DNA of 64,000 nt, taken from Pontixanthobacter aestiaquae (GTDB taxonomy: Bacteria > Pseudomonadota > Alphaproteobacteria > Sphingomonadales > Sphingomonadaceae). Numbering within the stretch: the first letter of the stretch is position 1; each line of letters starts with the position of its first letter. The stretch is taken from contig NZ_WTYZ01000001.1 of assembly GCF_009827455.1 (NCBI RefSeq), positions 930,001 to 994,000 on the forward strand. The letters are read 5' to 3'. The notes beneath the pieces were generated by a model. The model searched no databases. It was given only the letters and a program-made list of their open reading frames with translations, and was not told the origin of the DNA. This document shows positions 28,301 to 37,500 of this stretch, in pieces. The translations under genes were made by a program, and so were the position numbers.

Positions 28301-28423
28301 GCCGGGCGGCAGCGTTGGATCGGGCTCGGTGTTATCCTGCGCTGCCGCAGTCGTGCCGCCGAACATCATTCCCGCAGAAACGAGACAGGTGAACACCATT
28401 AGCTGGCTTTTGAACGGTGACAT
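25334..28423 (-). CDS. TonB-dependent receptor
   Basis: A 1029-residue outer-membrane receptor. A signal peptide (FTCLVSAGMMFGGTTAAAQ) is followed by a short acidic/Pro linker and the TonB-box-like DPIIVTGSRIERP. The plug domain contains SVPLQVLSADDIQETG, LRRLGDDRTLALINGKR and GGFSAIYGSDAIAGVVNFIL. The barrel ends RVRY. ATG 28423 was chosen for the strong GGGAGGA site 6 bases upstream; an in-frame start at 28444 lies inside that site. It is divergent from the LysR gene with a palindromic operator in the gap. The ligand is unknown; the neighbouring peptidases suggest peptides. Confidence 0.92.
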   Translation of the reverse strand: MSPFKSQLMVFTCLVSAGMMFGGTTAAAQDNTEPDPTLPPGQTGASDNDPIIVTGSRIERPIENSSVPLQVLSADDIQETGTVDLQEALVELPGVSPSISPQSSNNLIQTSGLSTISLRRLGDDRTLALINGKRAVSNSGNSDRVSLSTIPEGLLKRVDVVSGGFSAIYGSDAIAGVVNFILEDSFEGFEFNGRYMAPEASGGEDFRVGFTAAQRFADDRGYVLLSGSYRDVNAIRADATRPESILGLEFDDPLNNSANSFADEINQPGCDPANEDKHCLLGSFSQSTPGGVFENTDAWFKDGRWFNDRSLQPDDRTGSQDFLADFDGYNFRPGLSLLGAREIFNVGANLTYEFSPAFEVSVLGLYNFISSNTFGGFETLNHSDTFGPNAGQIGNIAADHPFIPPEVEETRSGSVDYDRRLVELGQQQRLNDRETYRLMADITGELGPNFQYEAYATYGKFRQDQVNTGEYNMRRAQDALNVEVLAGGTVQCARAAARAEGCVPLNIFGEGTVSQAAADYIRYIGRASQTRTQFSTGAFVRGDLFDIWAGPVKAVLGVEYRYEGQETFGDPDGDDFAGINGVRDLNDGATRDTPGFAPDIDFDQTSLATFPSVDVSYKVKEIFGELEVPLIDNMLNLQLAGRIADYNTIGTIFSYNAGLSFRPTDWLRLRGQYARAQRAPNLTEIFSPPRPDADGLTDPCEGLLPDKTGLRTLSGTGGENADLKIVAENCLAEPGIQAFFADPANIDPDTGQVIGFDGPGSVQGPNAGNPNVKEETADTFTAGLVFTPDFIPGLTVALDYYRIEISDAITSISTQNTVDLCYSAADYPNNRFCDVITRNPADGAVTEVINFQENLNEELVEGLDAQLLYRFEPGFIPGRFDVDMRYSHYFKQEVTFEGIGGTIITTSPLGEIGSPNDEFRLRVGYRTGGFRLSYTMTYQGGGVDDIESDPNPTDDRYYRVSGQDYHRIYAAYDFGPNDNLRIFGGVNNLFDDYGPFVPTGLDNGSSLNIVSSLNDPAGREFYAGVRVRY

Positions 28424-28504
28424 ATTATTTTCCTCCCAGATCAATATTTGTTCATAGATTGCCCATAATCGTTGTCATTGTGCCAGTTCGTAATTAGGAA
28501 ATAA

Positions 28505-28523
28505 TTATGCAAATTTTGCATAA
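28505..28523. promoter_or_regulatory. LysR-type operator palindrome
   Basis: TTATGCAAATTTTGCATAA is a perfect 19-bp palindrome (9-base arms around one T). It includes the T-N11-A form and ATGC-N7-GCAT core seen in LysR-family binding sites. It sits 19 bp before the LysR start codon and about 80 bp from the divergent receptor start, the normal place for an autoregulatory LysR site controlling both genes. Confidence 0.75.
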
Positions 28524-28542
28524 GATCGAGGGGCGCGATTAA

Positions 28543-29433
28543 ATGGACATCAAATGGCTAAAAGACTTGCTCCATGTCGTTCAATTGGGGAGCTTCTCGC
28601 GGGCCGCTGAAACCCGCCACGTCACCCAGTCCGCCCTCAGCAGGCGTATCCAGTCACTAGAGATATGGGCCGGATCGGAATTGCTGGATCGTTCGCACCA
28701 TCCGATCACACTGACCCCGCAGGGTGAAGACTTTATCCAGACGGCGCGAGAGATCGTCGCCATGAGTGAGGAGGCACAGTCTCGTATCGCTGCCTCAGCC
28801 CGTACGGCAGACTATGAGGTGCATCTTGCCTGCCTGCATACTCTTGCTCTTGCATTCGTGCCGAAACTTGTGGCGGATTTGACGGAACGGATTGGACCTT
28901 TCGGTATCTCGATTACTGCCGACGCGAGAACCGTCGAAGAGTATCTTCTCAGTCTTACCAATGGCAGCAGCGATATGTTCCTGTGCTACAGCCATCCATC
29001 GGTACAATTCGATATCGATCAGGAGAAATTCCCTAGTCTGGTGATTGGCGAAGATGCGATGGTGCCATATTGCGGCCCCCAAGATGCAGAGTCCTATATC
29101 GGTCCAGCCAATCAGAGTGAAATTCCTTACCTGAAATATGCTGATTCGACATTTATGGCGCATGTGGTCCGTTCGATCATTTCCGCAAATGACTTCGGGT
29201 ACCGTTTGGTCCCGAAATACCGCGCGTCGTTGGCCGAAAGCCTTATGACCGCTGCGGAAAAGCGGCTCGGCCTTTGCTGGGTTCCGCACAGCTTGATCGG
29301 AGAGGGCGCTCCAGGTCCTGAAATGATACCGGATGAGTGGATGTCCCCTATGAGTATTCGCATCTTTCGTTCGGTCGAAAATGACAATCCGGTGGTCAAG
29401 CGGATATGGGCCGCGTTATCCGATCCGGTTTGA
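28543..29433 (+). CDS. LysR family transcriptional regulator
   Basis: A 296-residue LysR-type regulator. The winged-helix DNA-binding domain is at the N-terminus (WLKDLLHVVQLGSFSRAAET, then VTQSALSRRIQSLE). The rest is a periplasmic-binding-like effector domain. The gene is transcribed divergently from the TonB receptor, and a perfect 19-bp palindrome 19 bp upstream of its start is the likely binding site. By the usual LysR arrangement it should control the receptor and itself, and possibly the downstream amidohydrolase run; the effector is unknown. Confidence 0.92.
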   Translation: MDIKWLKDLLHVVQLGSFSRAAETRHVTQSALSRRIQSLEIWAGSELLDRSHHPITLTPQGEDFIQTAREIVAMSEEAQSRIAASARTADYEVHLACLHTLALAFVPKLVADLTERIGPFGISITADARTVEEYLLSLTNGSSDMFLCYSHPSVQFDIDQEKFPSLVIGEDAMVPYCGPQDAESYIGPANQSEIPYLKYADSTFMAHVVRSIISANDFGYRLVPKYRASLAESLMTAAEKRLGLCWVPHSLIGEGAPGPEMIPDEWMSPMSIRIFRSVENDNPVVKRIWAALSDPV

Positions 29434-29587
29434 ATGGCCGCACTCACTCGGTGGGCGCGTCCGGCCGCGGAAACGAAACACTCATCAATCACGCTGACTG
29501 ATCATACGGTTCGCTCTCCCTTGGACTGCTATATTCTTGCTCAAGCAAACGGTTCGCTGCATGATGGGCGTAACAGGGAGATACACG

Positions 29588-30874
29588 ATGTTCGGGCTGA
29601 CCAAATTACTATCCGGCGCTGCCGTCATTTCGCTTGGCATTGCCGGGTCATCGGCGCTGGCTGAAACAACCTATATCCACGCAGGCTCGGTGATTGCCGA
29701 TGCTTCGGGTGAAGCGAGCGGACCATCGACCATCATTGTGACTGACGGAAAGATCGTCTCAATTCAGAACGGCCATACAGAACCTTCCGGAGATGCCGAA
29801 ACAGTCGATCTGTCCGGAAAAACCGTGTTGCCCGGCCTGATCGATTTGCACACCCATCTGTCGGGTGATCCCAGCGGAGAATTCTGGCGCGCTGCAACCA
29901 ATCCGCCCGAATGGTATACTTTGCTGGCAGCCAAAAATGCGCGGATCACAGCATTGGCGGGCTTCACCACGGTTCGCGATCTGGGTTCGCGGACCGATCA
30001 GGTGACACAATCTCTGCGACGGGCAACAGCAAGCGGTGTGGTACCCGGCCCGCGGATCGTCACCTCTGCGCGGACCATTGCGATTGTAGGCGGACACGGA
30101 GACATCAACGGCTTCCGGCGAGAAGTGAATGATGCGCTGGGCACCAGCTTTGCCTGTACCGGTCCGACCGAATGCGCGGAAATGGTGCGGACGGCTTCGA
30201 AATACGGCGCCGATCTCATCAAGATAACTGCCACTGGCGGCGTCCTCAGCCAGCAGGGGCGCGGGCTGGAGGCGCATTTCAGCGATGCCGAGATGAAGGC
30301 GATTGTCGATACGGCGGAATCGCTGGGCCTCAAAGTTGCTGCTCATGCGCATGGTGCGCGCGGGATCGAGGCAGCGGCACGTGCGGGCGTCCATACGATC
30401 GAGCACGGCACCTATATTGACGCGCAGGCGGGCCGCGTGATGAGAGAGAACGGCACGATACTGGTACCGACGCTGATGGCGTTCCAAGGCATAAGGGTGA
30501 ACCTTGGCAAGGGGTTCTACACGCCGGTAGTCGAGAACAAGATCAGAGAAGTCGGTCCGTTCGCAGAAAGCATTGTCGAGCGCGCCCGCGAATACGGCGT
30601 GAAAATTGCCTTCGGCACCGACGCCGGCGTGTTCCCACACGGTCAGAATGCGGGTGAGTTCGGCTTGATGACCAAGGGTGGAATGACCAATCGGCAGGCT
30701 CTGGCAAGCGCGACTACCGTTGCTGCCGAAGTGATCGGGTTGGAGAATGAAATCGGCCGCATCGCGCCCGGTTATTCAGCAGATATTATTGCGGTGGATG
30801 GTAATCCGCTAACCGATGTGGCTGTGCTCGAAGATGTCGACTGGGTAATGGTGCGCGGGCGGATTGTGGAGTGA
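29588..30874 (+). CDS. Exported metal-dependent amidohydrolase
   Basis: A 428-residue member of the amidohydrolase superfamily, in the group of imidazolonepropionase-like or Xaa-Pro dipeptidase enzymes. After a signal peptide ending SSALAET come the metal ligands: PGLIDLHTHL (His88, His90), KITATGG (possible carboxylated Lys), AAHAHGARG, TIEHGTYI and FGTDAGVFPHG. Members of this group hydrolyse N-acyl or dipeptide substrates, often with C-terminal proline or basic residues. ATG 29588 follows GGGAG. The stop overlaps the next start as GTGA, so the two genes are coupled. The exact substrate is not evident. Confidence 0.88.
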   Translation: MFGLTKLLSGAAVISLGIAGSSALAETTYIHAGSVIADASGEASGPSTIIVTDGKIVSIQNGHTEPSGDAETVDLSGKTVLPGLIDLHTHLSGDPSGEFWRAATNPPEWYTLLAAKNARITALAGFTTVRDLGSRTDQVTQSLRRATASGVVPGPRIVTSARTIAIVGGHGDINGFRREVNDALGTSFACTGPTECAEMVRTASKYGADLIKITATGGVLSQQGRGLEAHFSDAEMKAIVDTAESLGLKVAAHAHGARGIEAAARAGVHTIEHGTYIDAQAGRVMRENGTILVPTLMAFQGIRVNLGKGFYTPVVENKIREVGPFAESIVERAREYGVKIAFGTDAGVFPHGQNAGEFGLMTKGGMTNRQALASATTVAAEVIGLENEIGRIAPGYSADIIAVDGNPLTDVAVLEDVDWVMVRGRIVE

Positions 30875-31794
30875 TCCTAAGCGCGCTCGCTTTGGCGGTC
30901 TCGCAAGCCCCTGCCGCCTCGCAGGAAGCGCCGATCTGTCAGAGAGAGCTAGTTGTTTTGGGCGCGGGTCAGGATGCAGGTGCTCCTCAGATCGGTAATG
31001 CGGATGATGACGGGCCGCGACTGCTGCCAAGCTCGCTCGCGGTGATCGATCGCGAGAACGGCCAGCGTTTCTTGTTCGACGCATCCCCGGCAATTTCCGA
31101 ACAACTCGCGATGCTAGATGCGATTGCGCCGCCGAAGGACGGTCTTGGTCTGGACGGCATTTTCCTCACCCATGCACATATCGGGCATTATCTCGGCTTG
31201 GCCTATCTGGGCCGCGAAGCGGCGGGCGCGAGCAATGTGCCGGTCTACGCCATGCCTCGTATGGCTGAGTTTTTGCGGACGAACGGGCCGTGGTCCCAGC
31301 TGGTTTCGCTGGGTAATATCGAACTGCGCGAGATGACGGCGGACGGTTTTGTTGTCACCAGCGACGAATTCGGCGTTCTGCCATTCAGCGTCCCGCACCG
31401 TGACGAATATTCCGAGACGGTTGGCTTTGTGCTGATGACTCCTGACCGGCGAGCGATCTATCTTCCCGATATCGACAGTTGGGAGGCGTTTCTCGATCAG
31501 GAGAACGGTGAACCAGAAGCTCTCGTTGCCGGTATCGATTATCTGTTCGTCGACGCCACATTCTATGACGATGATGAGTTGCCCGGCCGTGATATGTCAA
31601 AGATCCCGCATCCGCGCGTGATCGAAACTATGGAAGCATTGAAGCAATTGACCGCGAGCGACCACGCGAAGGTCCATTTCATTCATTACAACCACACCAA
31701 TCCGATCCGCGATCCGGACAGCGCTGAAAGCCGTGAGGCGAAAGCCAAAGGCTTCAACATCGCGCGGCGCGGTGACCGGTTTTGCCTCGACTGA
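30871..31794 (+). CDS. Exported MBL-fold metallo-hydrolase, PqqB-like
   Basis: A 307-residue metallo-beta-lactamase-fold protein beginning at GTG 30871, which overlaps the amidohydrolase stop. A signal peptide (ALALAVSQAPAASQ) precedes LVVLGAGQDAGAPQIG, an opening similar to PqqB. The metal motif reads LTHAHIGHYLGL, so the usual HxHxDH has Gly in place of Asp, as in variant or single-metal relatives. VPHRDEYSETVGF, YLPDIDSWE and DATFYDDDELPGRD complete the fold. No other pqq gene is present, so a role in PQQ synthesis is not supported. It may process a small molecule or peptide product. Confidence 0.82.
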   Translation: MILSALALAVSQAPAASQEAPICQRELVVLGAGQDAGAPQIGNADDDGPRLLPSSLAVIDRENGQRFLFDASPAISEQLAMLDAIAPPKDGLGLDGIFLTHAHIGHYLGLAYLGREAAGASNVPVYAMPRMAEFLRTNGPWSQLVSLGNIELREMTADGFVVTSDEFGVLPFSVPHRDEYSETVGFVLMTPDRRAIYLPDIDSWEAFLDQENGEPEALVAGIDYLFVDATFYDDDELPGRDMSKIPHPRVIETMEALKQLTASDHAKVHFIHYNHTNPIRDPDSAESREAKAKGFNIARRGDRFCLD

Positions 31795-31901
31795 CGCCAA
31801 TTGATCGAACTGCGATACCCGTTGATCGAAGCGCGCGCGCCTTGACGCCGTGCACCGGACTACCGCACGGTAACAAGATTCTATTGTCAGGGGACCACCA
31901 C

Positions 31902-33761
31902 ATGATTTTTCTTCGTTCCGCGCTGATCGGCGCATCCGCTCTGGTGCTCGCTGCTTGCGGTGCAAACGATGTCGAGGTCGCTTCAGCGAACACGGTAGCG
32001 GCTACGCCTGCCGAGACCGCTGGTGCTATAGAAGGAGCACCCGGCGCTGAAACGGAGAGCGAGAAGCTCTCGGCCCTGTTCGCCGCTGCTGACGAAGCCA
32101 ATCTCAAACTCAATCCGATAAGCGCGCTGTTCCGCGGGGATATGCGCTATGCCGACCGGATCGGTGACTTTCTGACCGACGAATATGTCGAACAGGACAT
32201 TGCGAACGCGAAAGCCAATCTGGCCGGCCTCGCCGAGATTGATCGCGATATGCTGAACGCGACGGACCGGATCGCTTATGATGTGTTCCAATATAATCAG
32301 GAACAATCGCTCAAAGGCAATTCGCCGGAAATCCGCGCGCTGACCGAAGTGCGTCCGGTCAACCACTTCAGCGGATTCCACACTTTCTATCCGACTTTCG
32401 CCAGCGGGCAGGGCAGTGCGCCTTTCGCAACGGTGGAAGATTACGAGAACAATGTCGCGCGGCACAAAGACTATGTCGCGATCACCGATCGTTCGATTGA
32501 CAAATTCCGCGAAGGGATGGCCAGCGGCGTTTTTGAAACGCAGCTGACAATCACCAATGTGATCGAGCAGCTCAACACGCAGCTCGGGCAAGGCATTACT
32601 GACTCCCCCCTATGGGGCCCCATGAAGAAATTTCCCGATGATTTCTCCGATGAGGACAAAGCCCGCCTCGAAGCCGATCATCAGGTGGCGATCAGTGAAA
32701 TATACGCGGTCCATGCGCGGCTGCGCGATTTTCTGGTAGAGGAATATCTGCCAGTTGCGCGCGAGAGCGTTGGTCTGAGCCAGATGAAGGGCGGTGACGT
32801 CCTCTATGCGCAGATGATCGAGAATACGACGACTTTGCCGCTGACTGCCGACTATCTGCACAATCTGGGCCTTTCGGAAGTGAAGCGCATCCTTGAAGGT
32901 ATGGAAGGCGTCAAACAGGAAGTCGGATTCGACGGAACCCTGCAGGAGTTCTTCGAATATTTGCGCACCGATCCGAAGTTTCAGCCCGAGAGCCGGGAGT
33001 GGCTGACCCAAGATTATTACCGGATCGGCAAGATCGTGGATGCCAAGATCGATGACTATTTCTCGCTCACGCCGGAAACGCCGCTGGAAATTCGCCCCTA
33101 CGAACCGTTCCGCGAGAAATTCCAGGCGGGCGGGTCTTATCAGGCGGGTTCAGCCGACGGTTCCCGTCCCGGTATTTTCTACTTCAACGCTTACGACTTG
33201 CCGAGCCGCAACATCATCGGCAACACCACGCTCTATCTGCACGAAGGCGCCCCGGGGCATCACTTCCAGATCAGTTTGGCGCGCGAGAATGAAGACATTC
33301 CCGCGTTTATGCGCTTCGGCGGGAACACCGCCTATGTCGAAGGCTGGGCGCTCTATTCGGAGACCATCGGATACGAGATGGGCTTGTTCGATGATCCCTA
33401 TCAGCGGATGGGCACGCTCGCCGACGAACAGCTCCGTGCAATGCGGCTGGTGGTCGATACCGGTCTCCACACCAAAGGCTGGACCCGCGATCAAGCGATC
33501 CAGTATATGATCGACAATTCATCGATGGGGCAAACCGACGCCACTGCCGAAGTGGAGCGTTACATCGCGATTCCGACGCAGGCGCTGGCGTATAAGGTCG
33601 GTGCGCTCAAGATTCAGGAACTTCGCGAGAAAGCCGAAACTGCGCTGGGCGACGATTTCGACATCAAAGGTTTCCACGCTCAAGTGCTCGATACCGGCGC
33701 TTTGCCGCTGCCCGTGCTGGAGAAGAAGATCGAAGACTGGATTGCCAGCCAATCCATGTAA
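31902..33761 (+). CDS. DUF885 family lipoprotein, putative metallopeptidase
   Basis: A 619-residue DUF885 protein. The signal peptide ends with a lipobox (LVLAACG, Cys19), so it should be membrane-anchored in the periplasm. The motif YLHEGAPGHHFQISLA is a zinc-metallopeptidase HExxxHH-like signature typical of DUF885. The following FGGNTAYVEGWALYSE carries a Glu that could be a third ligand. ATG 31902 was chosen because it exposes the lipobox; the region 31795-31901 has no better start. It is downstream of the amidohydrolase and MBL genes, consistent with a peptide-degrading set. Confidence 0.9.
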   Translation: MIFLRSALIGASALVLAACGANDVEVASANTVAATPAETAGAIEGAPGAETESEKLSALFAAADEANLKLNPISALFRGDMRYADRIGDFLTDEYVEQDIANAKANLAGLAEIDRDMLNATDRIAYDVFQYNQEQSLKGNSPEIRALTEVRPVNHFSGFHTFYPTFASGQGSAPFATVEDYENNVARHKDYVAITDRSIDKFREGMASGVFETQLTITNVIEQLNTQLGQGITDSPLWGPMKKFPDDFSDEDKARLEADHQVAISEIYAVHARLRDFLVEEYLPVARESVGLSQMKGGDVLYAQMIENTTTLPLTADYLHNLGLSEVKRILEGMEGVKQEVGFDGTLQEFFEYLRTDPKFQPESREWLTQDYYRIGKIVDAKIDDYFSLTPETPLEIRPYEPFREKFQAGGSYQAGSADGSRPGIFYFNAYDLPSRNIIGNTTLYLHEGAPGHHFQISLARENEDIPAFMRFGGNTAYVEGWALYSETIGYEMGLFDDPYQRMGTLADEQLRAMRLVVDTGLHTKGWTRDQAIQYMIDNSSMGQTDATAEVERYIAIPTQALAYKVGALKIQELREKAETALGDDFDIKGFHAQVLDTGALPLPVLEKKIEDWIASQSM

Positions 33762-33886
33762 TCGGGCCCTTCTAAGGGCTCTGTGAGAAATATTGGTTGC
33801 GTTTGTAACCGGATCGCATGCTGTCGCGAACAGGGGACAAGGGCGAATTGCGCCCGAAGCGTTAATACGTAGCAGGGACTATCAAA

Positions 33887-34479
33887 ATGGACATTACCGC
33901 AAATCGCTCGGCAAAGCTGACCGCTGTTCTGCTACTTTTCACCGTTATCTCGAAGCTTCTTTATGTTGGCATTTCGTCCGGCGGAAGCGAGCCGCCACGG
34001 ATGCTGATCTGGACTGCTGAAGCAGTTGCCTTCCTTGGCATCTCGGTTTTCGCACTGGTCGCAATGGCGCGGCAATCGGCGCATAGCGCGCTGTGGGCAG
34101 CAATTGCAGTCGGCGGCATTCTGAATGTTATCCAGGTCGGTATGGGTCTTGCGATGTTTGGTCCGCTCAGTGATGCCGGCGAAGCACTAGCCCCGGCGTT
34201 CACTGCTGTATTGGCGGGCGCATTCTTTCTGTATTTCGCATGCAAGTTTCTGTTCGGCTTTGCGGCAATCCTCCTGAGCGCGACATTGTTCAATGGCGGC
34301 GGCGTGGCGAAAGCTTTGGCGGGTTGGCTGTTCTAGCCGGTATCGTAGCTATCGCTACTAACCTTTACAGCATGGCCGTGGGTATGGAGATTGTCCGTCC
34401 CGCTGGCGGCGCAGGCACGGCGGCCACTCTGTTCCTTGCGATTGGTATTTTGATGATCAAGTCAGACGCCGAAGCGTAA
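33887..34479 (+). pseudogene. Frameshifted polytopic membrane protein (paralogue of 44119-44784)
   Basis: The first frame (33887-34336) encodes four hydrophobic segments, up to GVAKALAGWLF and a TAG stop. A second frame then continues with LAVLAGIVAIATNLYSMAVG to RPAGGAGTAATLFLAIG. Together they align end to end with the intact 221-residue protein at 44119-44784 (WTTEAVAF, FNLVQIGIGL, SGIAIIAGL, FPAGAAGTLAAIF). A single lost base near 34321-34324 explains the break. Either this copy is inactive or there is a sequence error. AGGGA precedes the ATG. It is convergent with the large adhesin gene. Confidence 0.75.
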
Positions 34480-34512
34480 GTGAACTTCTTCCAGTAGTAA
34501 GAAAGCCAAAAA

Positions 34513-34546
34513 GAAAGGCGGTGGGGGTCGCACTCCACCGCCTTTC
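34513..34546. terminator. Bidirectional terminator between membrane gene and adhesin 1
   Basis: GAAAGGCGGTGG (34513-34524) and CCACCGCCTTTC (34535-34546) form a perfect 12-bp stem with a 10-base loop between two convergent genes. A-rich sequence lies on the left side and T/C-rich sequence on the right, so it could end transcripts from both directions. Confidence 0.8.
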
Positions 34547-34580
34547 CGTTTCAGGTGTTGCTGGTGTTAACCAATGGGCA

Positions 34581-37500
34581 TTAGAATTCGCCAGCAATAC
34601 CCGCTTTGACCGCGGTGTTTTTACCGCCGCCATAGGTGGCCCCCAACGTGATCGCGAAATCACCTTCGAAGCGATGCGTTACACCGGCCGAGAAGCCAAC
34701 ATGCCCGCGGAAATACGACACGTTGGACGCGTAGCTGGTTTTACCCGCTTCGCTTGGGAAATGTGGCTGCGCCATCGCAGCAACGGCCGCGATACTCTGG
34801 CGCAGATCCTTGCTTTGCACGGCTGCGAGGTCGAACAGCTCGGTCACCTGGCCTTCCAGATTTCCAACCCGCGTATCCAGCGCGCCAAACTGTGAATCGG
34901 TGACGGCTGAGATGGCTGGAGCGGTCACACCAAGGCTGGCAGTGCTGCTGACATTCGGAGTACTACGTGTGCCAGCTGCTGGGGCGTATTCCGGTGGACG
35001 TTCCGCAACGGTAGCGTCTTCCCCGAGTGCAGCAACTTCAACCGGTTGAGCCGCTGTAGTCAACTCCTGCGGTGCTGCCGATGCGAGGGCTGGTGCGACT
35101 GCTCCCGTATCAACTGGTTCCTGCAGCACAGTATCCTGTGCAACCATTCCCGATGAAACACCGCGCTCGATAATCGACGCACCAGTCAGCTGTTCCGGCG
35201 CTGCACTTACAGGTGCATTCGATACAAGCGCTGGTCCGCCATCGGTGCTGGTCTGCGCAAAATCACCCGGAACAGGTGAGGCTACAGGTGAAGTCACTGG
35301 TGCTGCAGCGACTGCTGGAGCCGCAGATGGTGCAACGGCCATCATCGTGTTGCTTGTTGCTGCAGTCGATTGCGATCCGCTTGGCGCGGTCGACATTGAC
35401 GGCGCAGGAGCTGAGCCCACCGGCGTGTTCACAACCCCCAAATTGCCGGCGCTATCGACTGTCACATAGAACGTATCGCCGGACTGAATGTTGTTAGACG
35501 CGATCTGCGGCAGGCCGGGCAATGTGTAGCTATTGCTAGTCGTGCCGAGCACAAACTGGTTCGTCCGGGTCGCAAATGCCGAGTTACCAATAGCAACTGA
35601 GTTATCGAAGCCGGCCCTTGCAAACGAGCCTAAGGCAACACTGAGATTGCCATTCGCTCTGGCTTGATATCCCAGTGCGTTCGACCGCGTACCAGCAGCT
35701 TGCGAAAATGCACCGATGCTGGCGGACTGCAAGCCCGCGCTGGCCGCTCTGAAGCCTAACGCAACTGAACTGCTCCCTGACGCCGTGGTCAATGAGCCAA
35801 TGGCCGTTGCGTCGGTTGCAGTCGCTTTAGCCAGGAAGCCAAGCGCAGTACCGCGCGTCTGGGTCGCAGTTGCTAAACCGCCAAGTGAAATTGCATTCTC
35901 TCCCTCGGCCTTGGCCAAGCGGCCCAGCGCGGTCGAGCCATTCCCTGATGCTCTGGCCAATCGACCCAGCGCAGTTGAGTCGGAGCCGGTTGCCTCGGAA
36001 TCCGAGCCAACTGCAACGCCATTCAGGCCGGTCGCAGTGCTGTCTTGGCCTATAGCTACCGCGCCTGCCGCAGTTGCCATTGCGCCTATGGTATCGATGT
36101 CCGAACCATCAACACCGATGGCAATCGCGCCTTGGCCGGTCGCCATCGCGTTGCGGCTGAGTGCTGTGCTGTTAAAGCCGGTGGCGATAGAGTCGCCGCC
36201 CAGCGCGACTGCACCTTCGCCTGCATTCGCGACATGGCCGATAGCCACGGCATCAAGAGCGGTTGCCGTGCTTTCCTGACCGATAGCGATAGCATTGCCT
36301 CCGGTCGCAAGAGCCACAGTGCCGGTGCTGTTAACCGCGATATAATCATTGCCCGCAGTCGCCAGCGCAGCCGTCAGTTGGGCAACATTGACGGCATCGG
36401 TATCTTGCGTGCCTGCCGCGACATTGACGATTTGGCGGGTGAAGCCAGTGGTTGGATCGTTGCTCCCGATTGACAACGCGTTGCCGCGATTGGCCACGGA
36501 ATTGGCACCCAGTGCGATTGCCCCCTCTTCAGATGAGGTCGCGAAAGCACCCAATACCAGAGCATTGTCCGCAAGCGATTTGGCGTTGACGCCAATTGCA
36601 ACCGAGAATTCGTCCCCATTTGCTTCGGAACCGTTACCGACTGCAACGCCAGCAAAACTTGCGGCTTTCGCCAAGGTGCCGACAGCTACGCTGCTGGATC
36701 CTGAGGTAATCCCGCTATTCGCAAGGAAACCAACCGCAACCGAATTGCTGCCATTTGCGTTTGCGCGCTGACCCACCGCAGTACTTTGTGTGTGGGCGAC
36801 TGAGGAAACACCGACTGCAGTTGCATTTCCGCCAGTGGTGCGTGCGCTATTACCCAGGGCAACACTGCTGCCTAAAGTTGTTGGCGAAGAGGCAGTGTTA
36901 CTTGCGCCCCTTCCGATCGCAACGCTATCGCGCAGTTCACTCCGTGCGCCTGCACCGAGGGCCATTGAACGATCACCGGTCGCACTTGCGGAAAGCGTAC
37001 CGCCGTCATTCACATCCAGAAAAATCGAGCCGGCGTTGGCAAGTCCTGCGTTGAGCTGCGCCACAGTTACAGCGTCGCTATCATCAACACCGTCGGAGAT
37101 ATTGACGAGACGGCGTGTGATTTCGTCACCTGCGCCAACTGAGGTTTCTTCACGCCCGAAAGAAACCGTAAACGCTTCTGTAGCGGCAGAGTCTCGGCCG
37201 AGAGCGATGCTGTTGTCAGCAGAGGCAGTCGATGCCCGCCCGATGCTTAGCGCATTGGTACCCGAAGCGGCCGCTTGCAAGCCCATAGCTATGGAACTTG
37301 CATTGGCGCTGGAATCGCTACCAACCGCGATCGCAAAACCGCCGGACGCCTCGGAAGAGGCGCCCAGCGCAATATTGTTACCGCCGCTGGCGCGTGCACC
37401 GCTCCCTATAGCGATATCAACGGTTGATGTCGCTAAGCTGCTTAGCCCTATTGCGACACCAGCAACTCCACTAGCTCTTGATGATTGTCCGATCGCGAGC

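Noticed and set aside
30871..31794. Assignment of the MBL-fold gene as pqqB
   Set aside because: The opening resembles PqqB, but there is no pqqA, C, D or E nearby, it has an export signal, and its metal motif differs.
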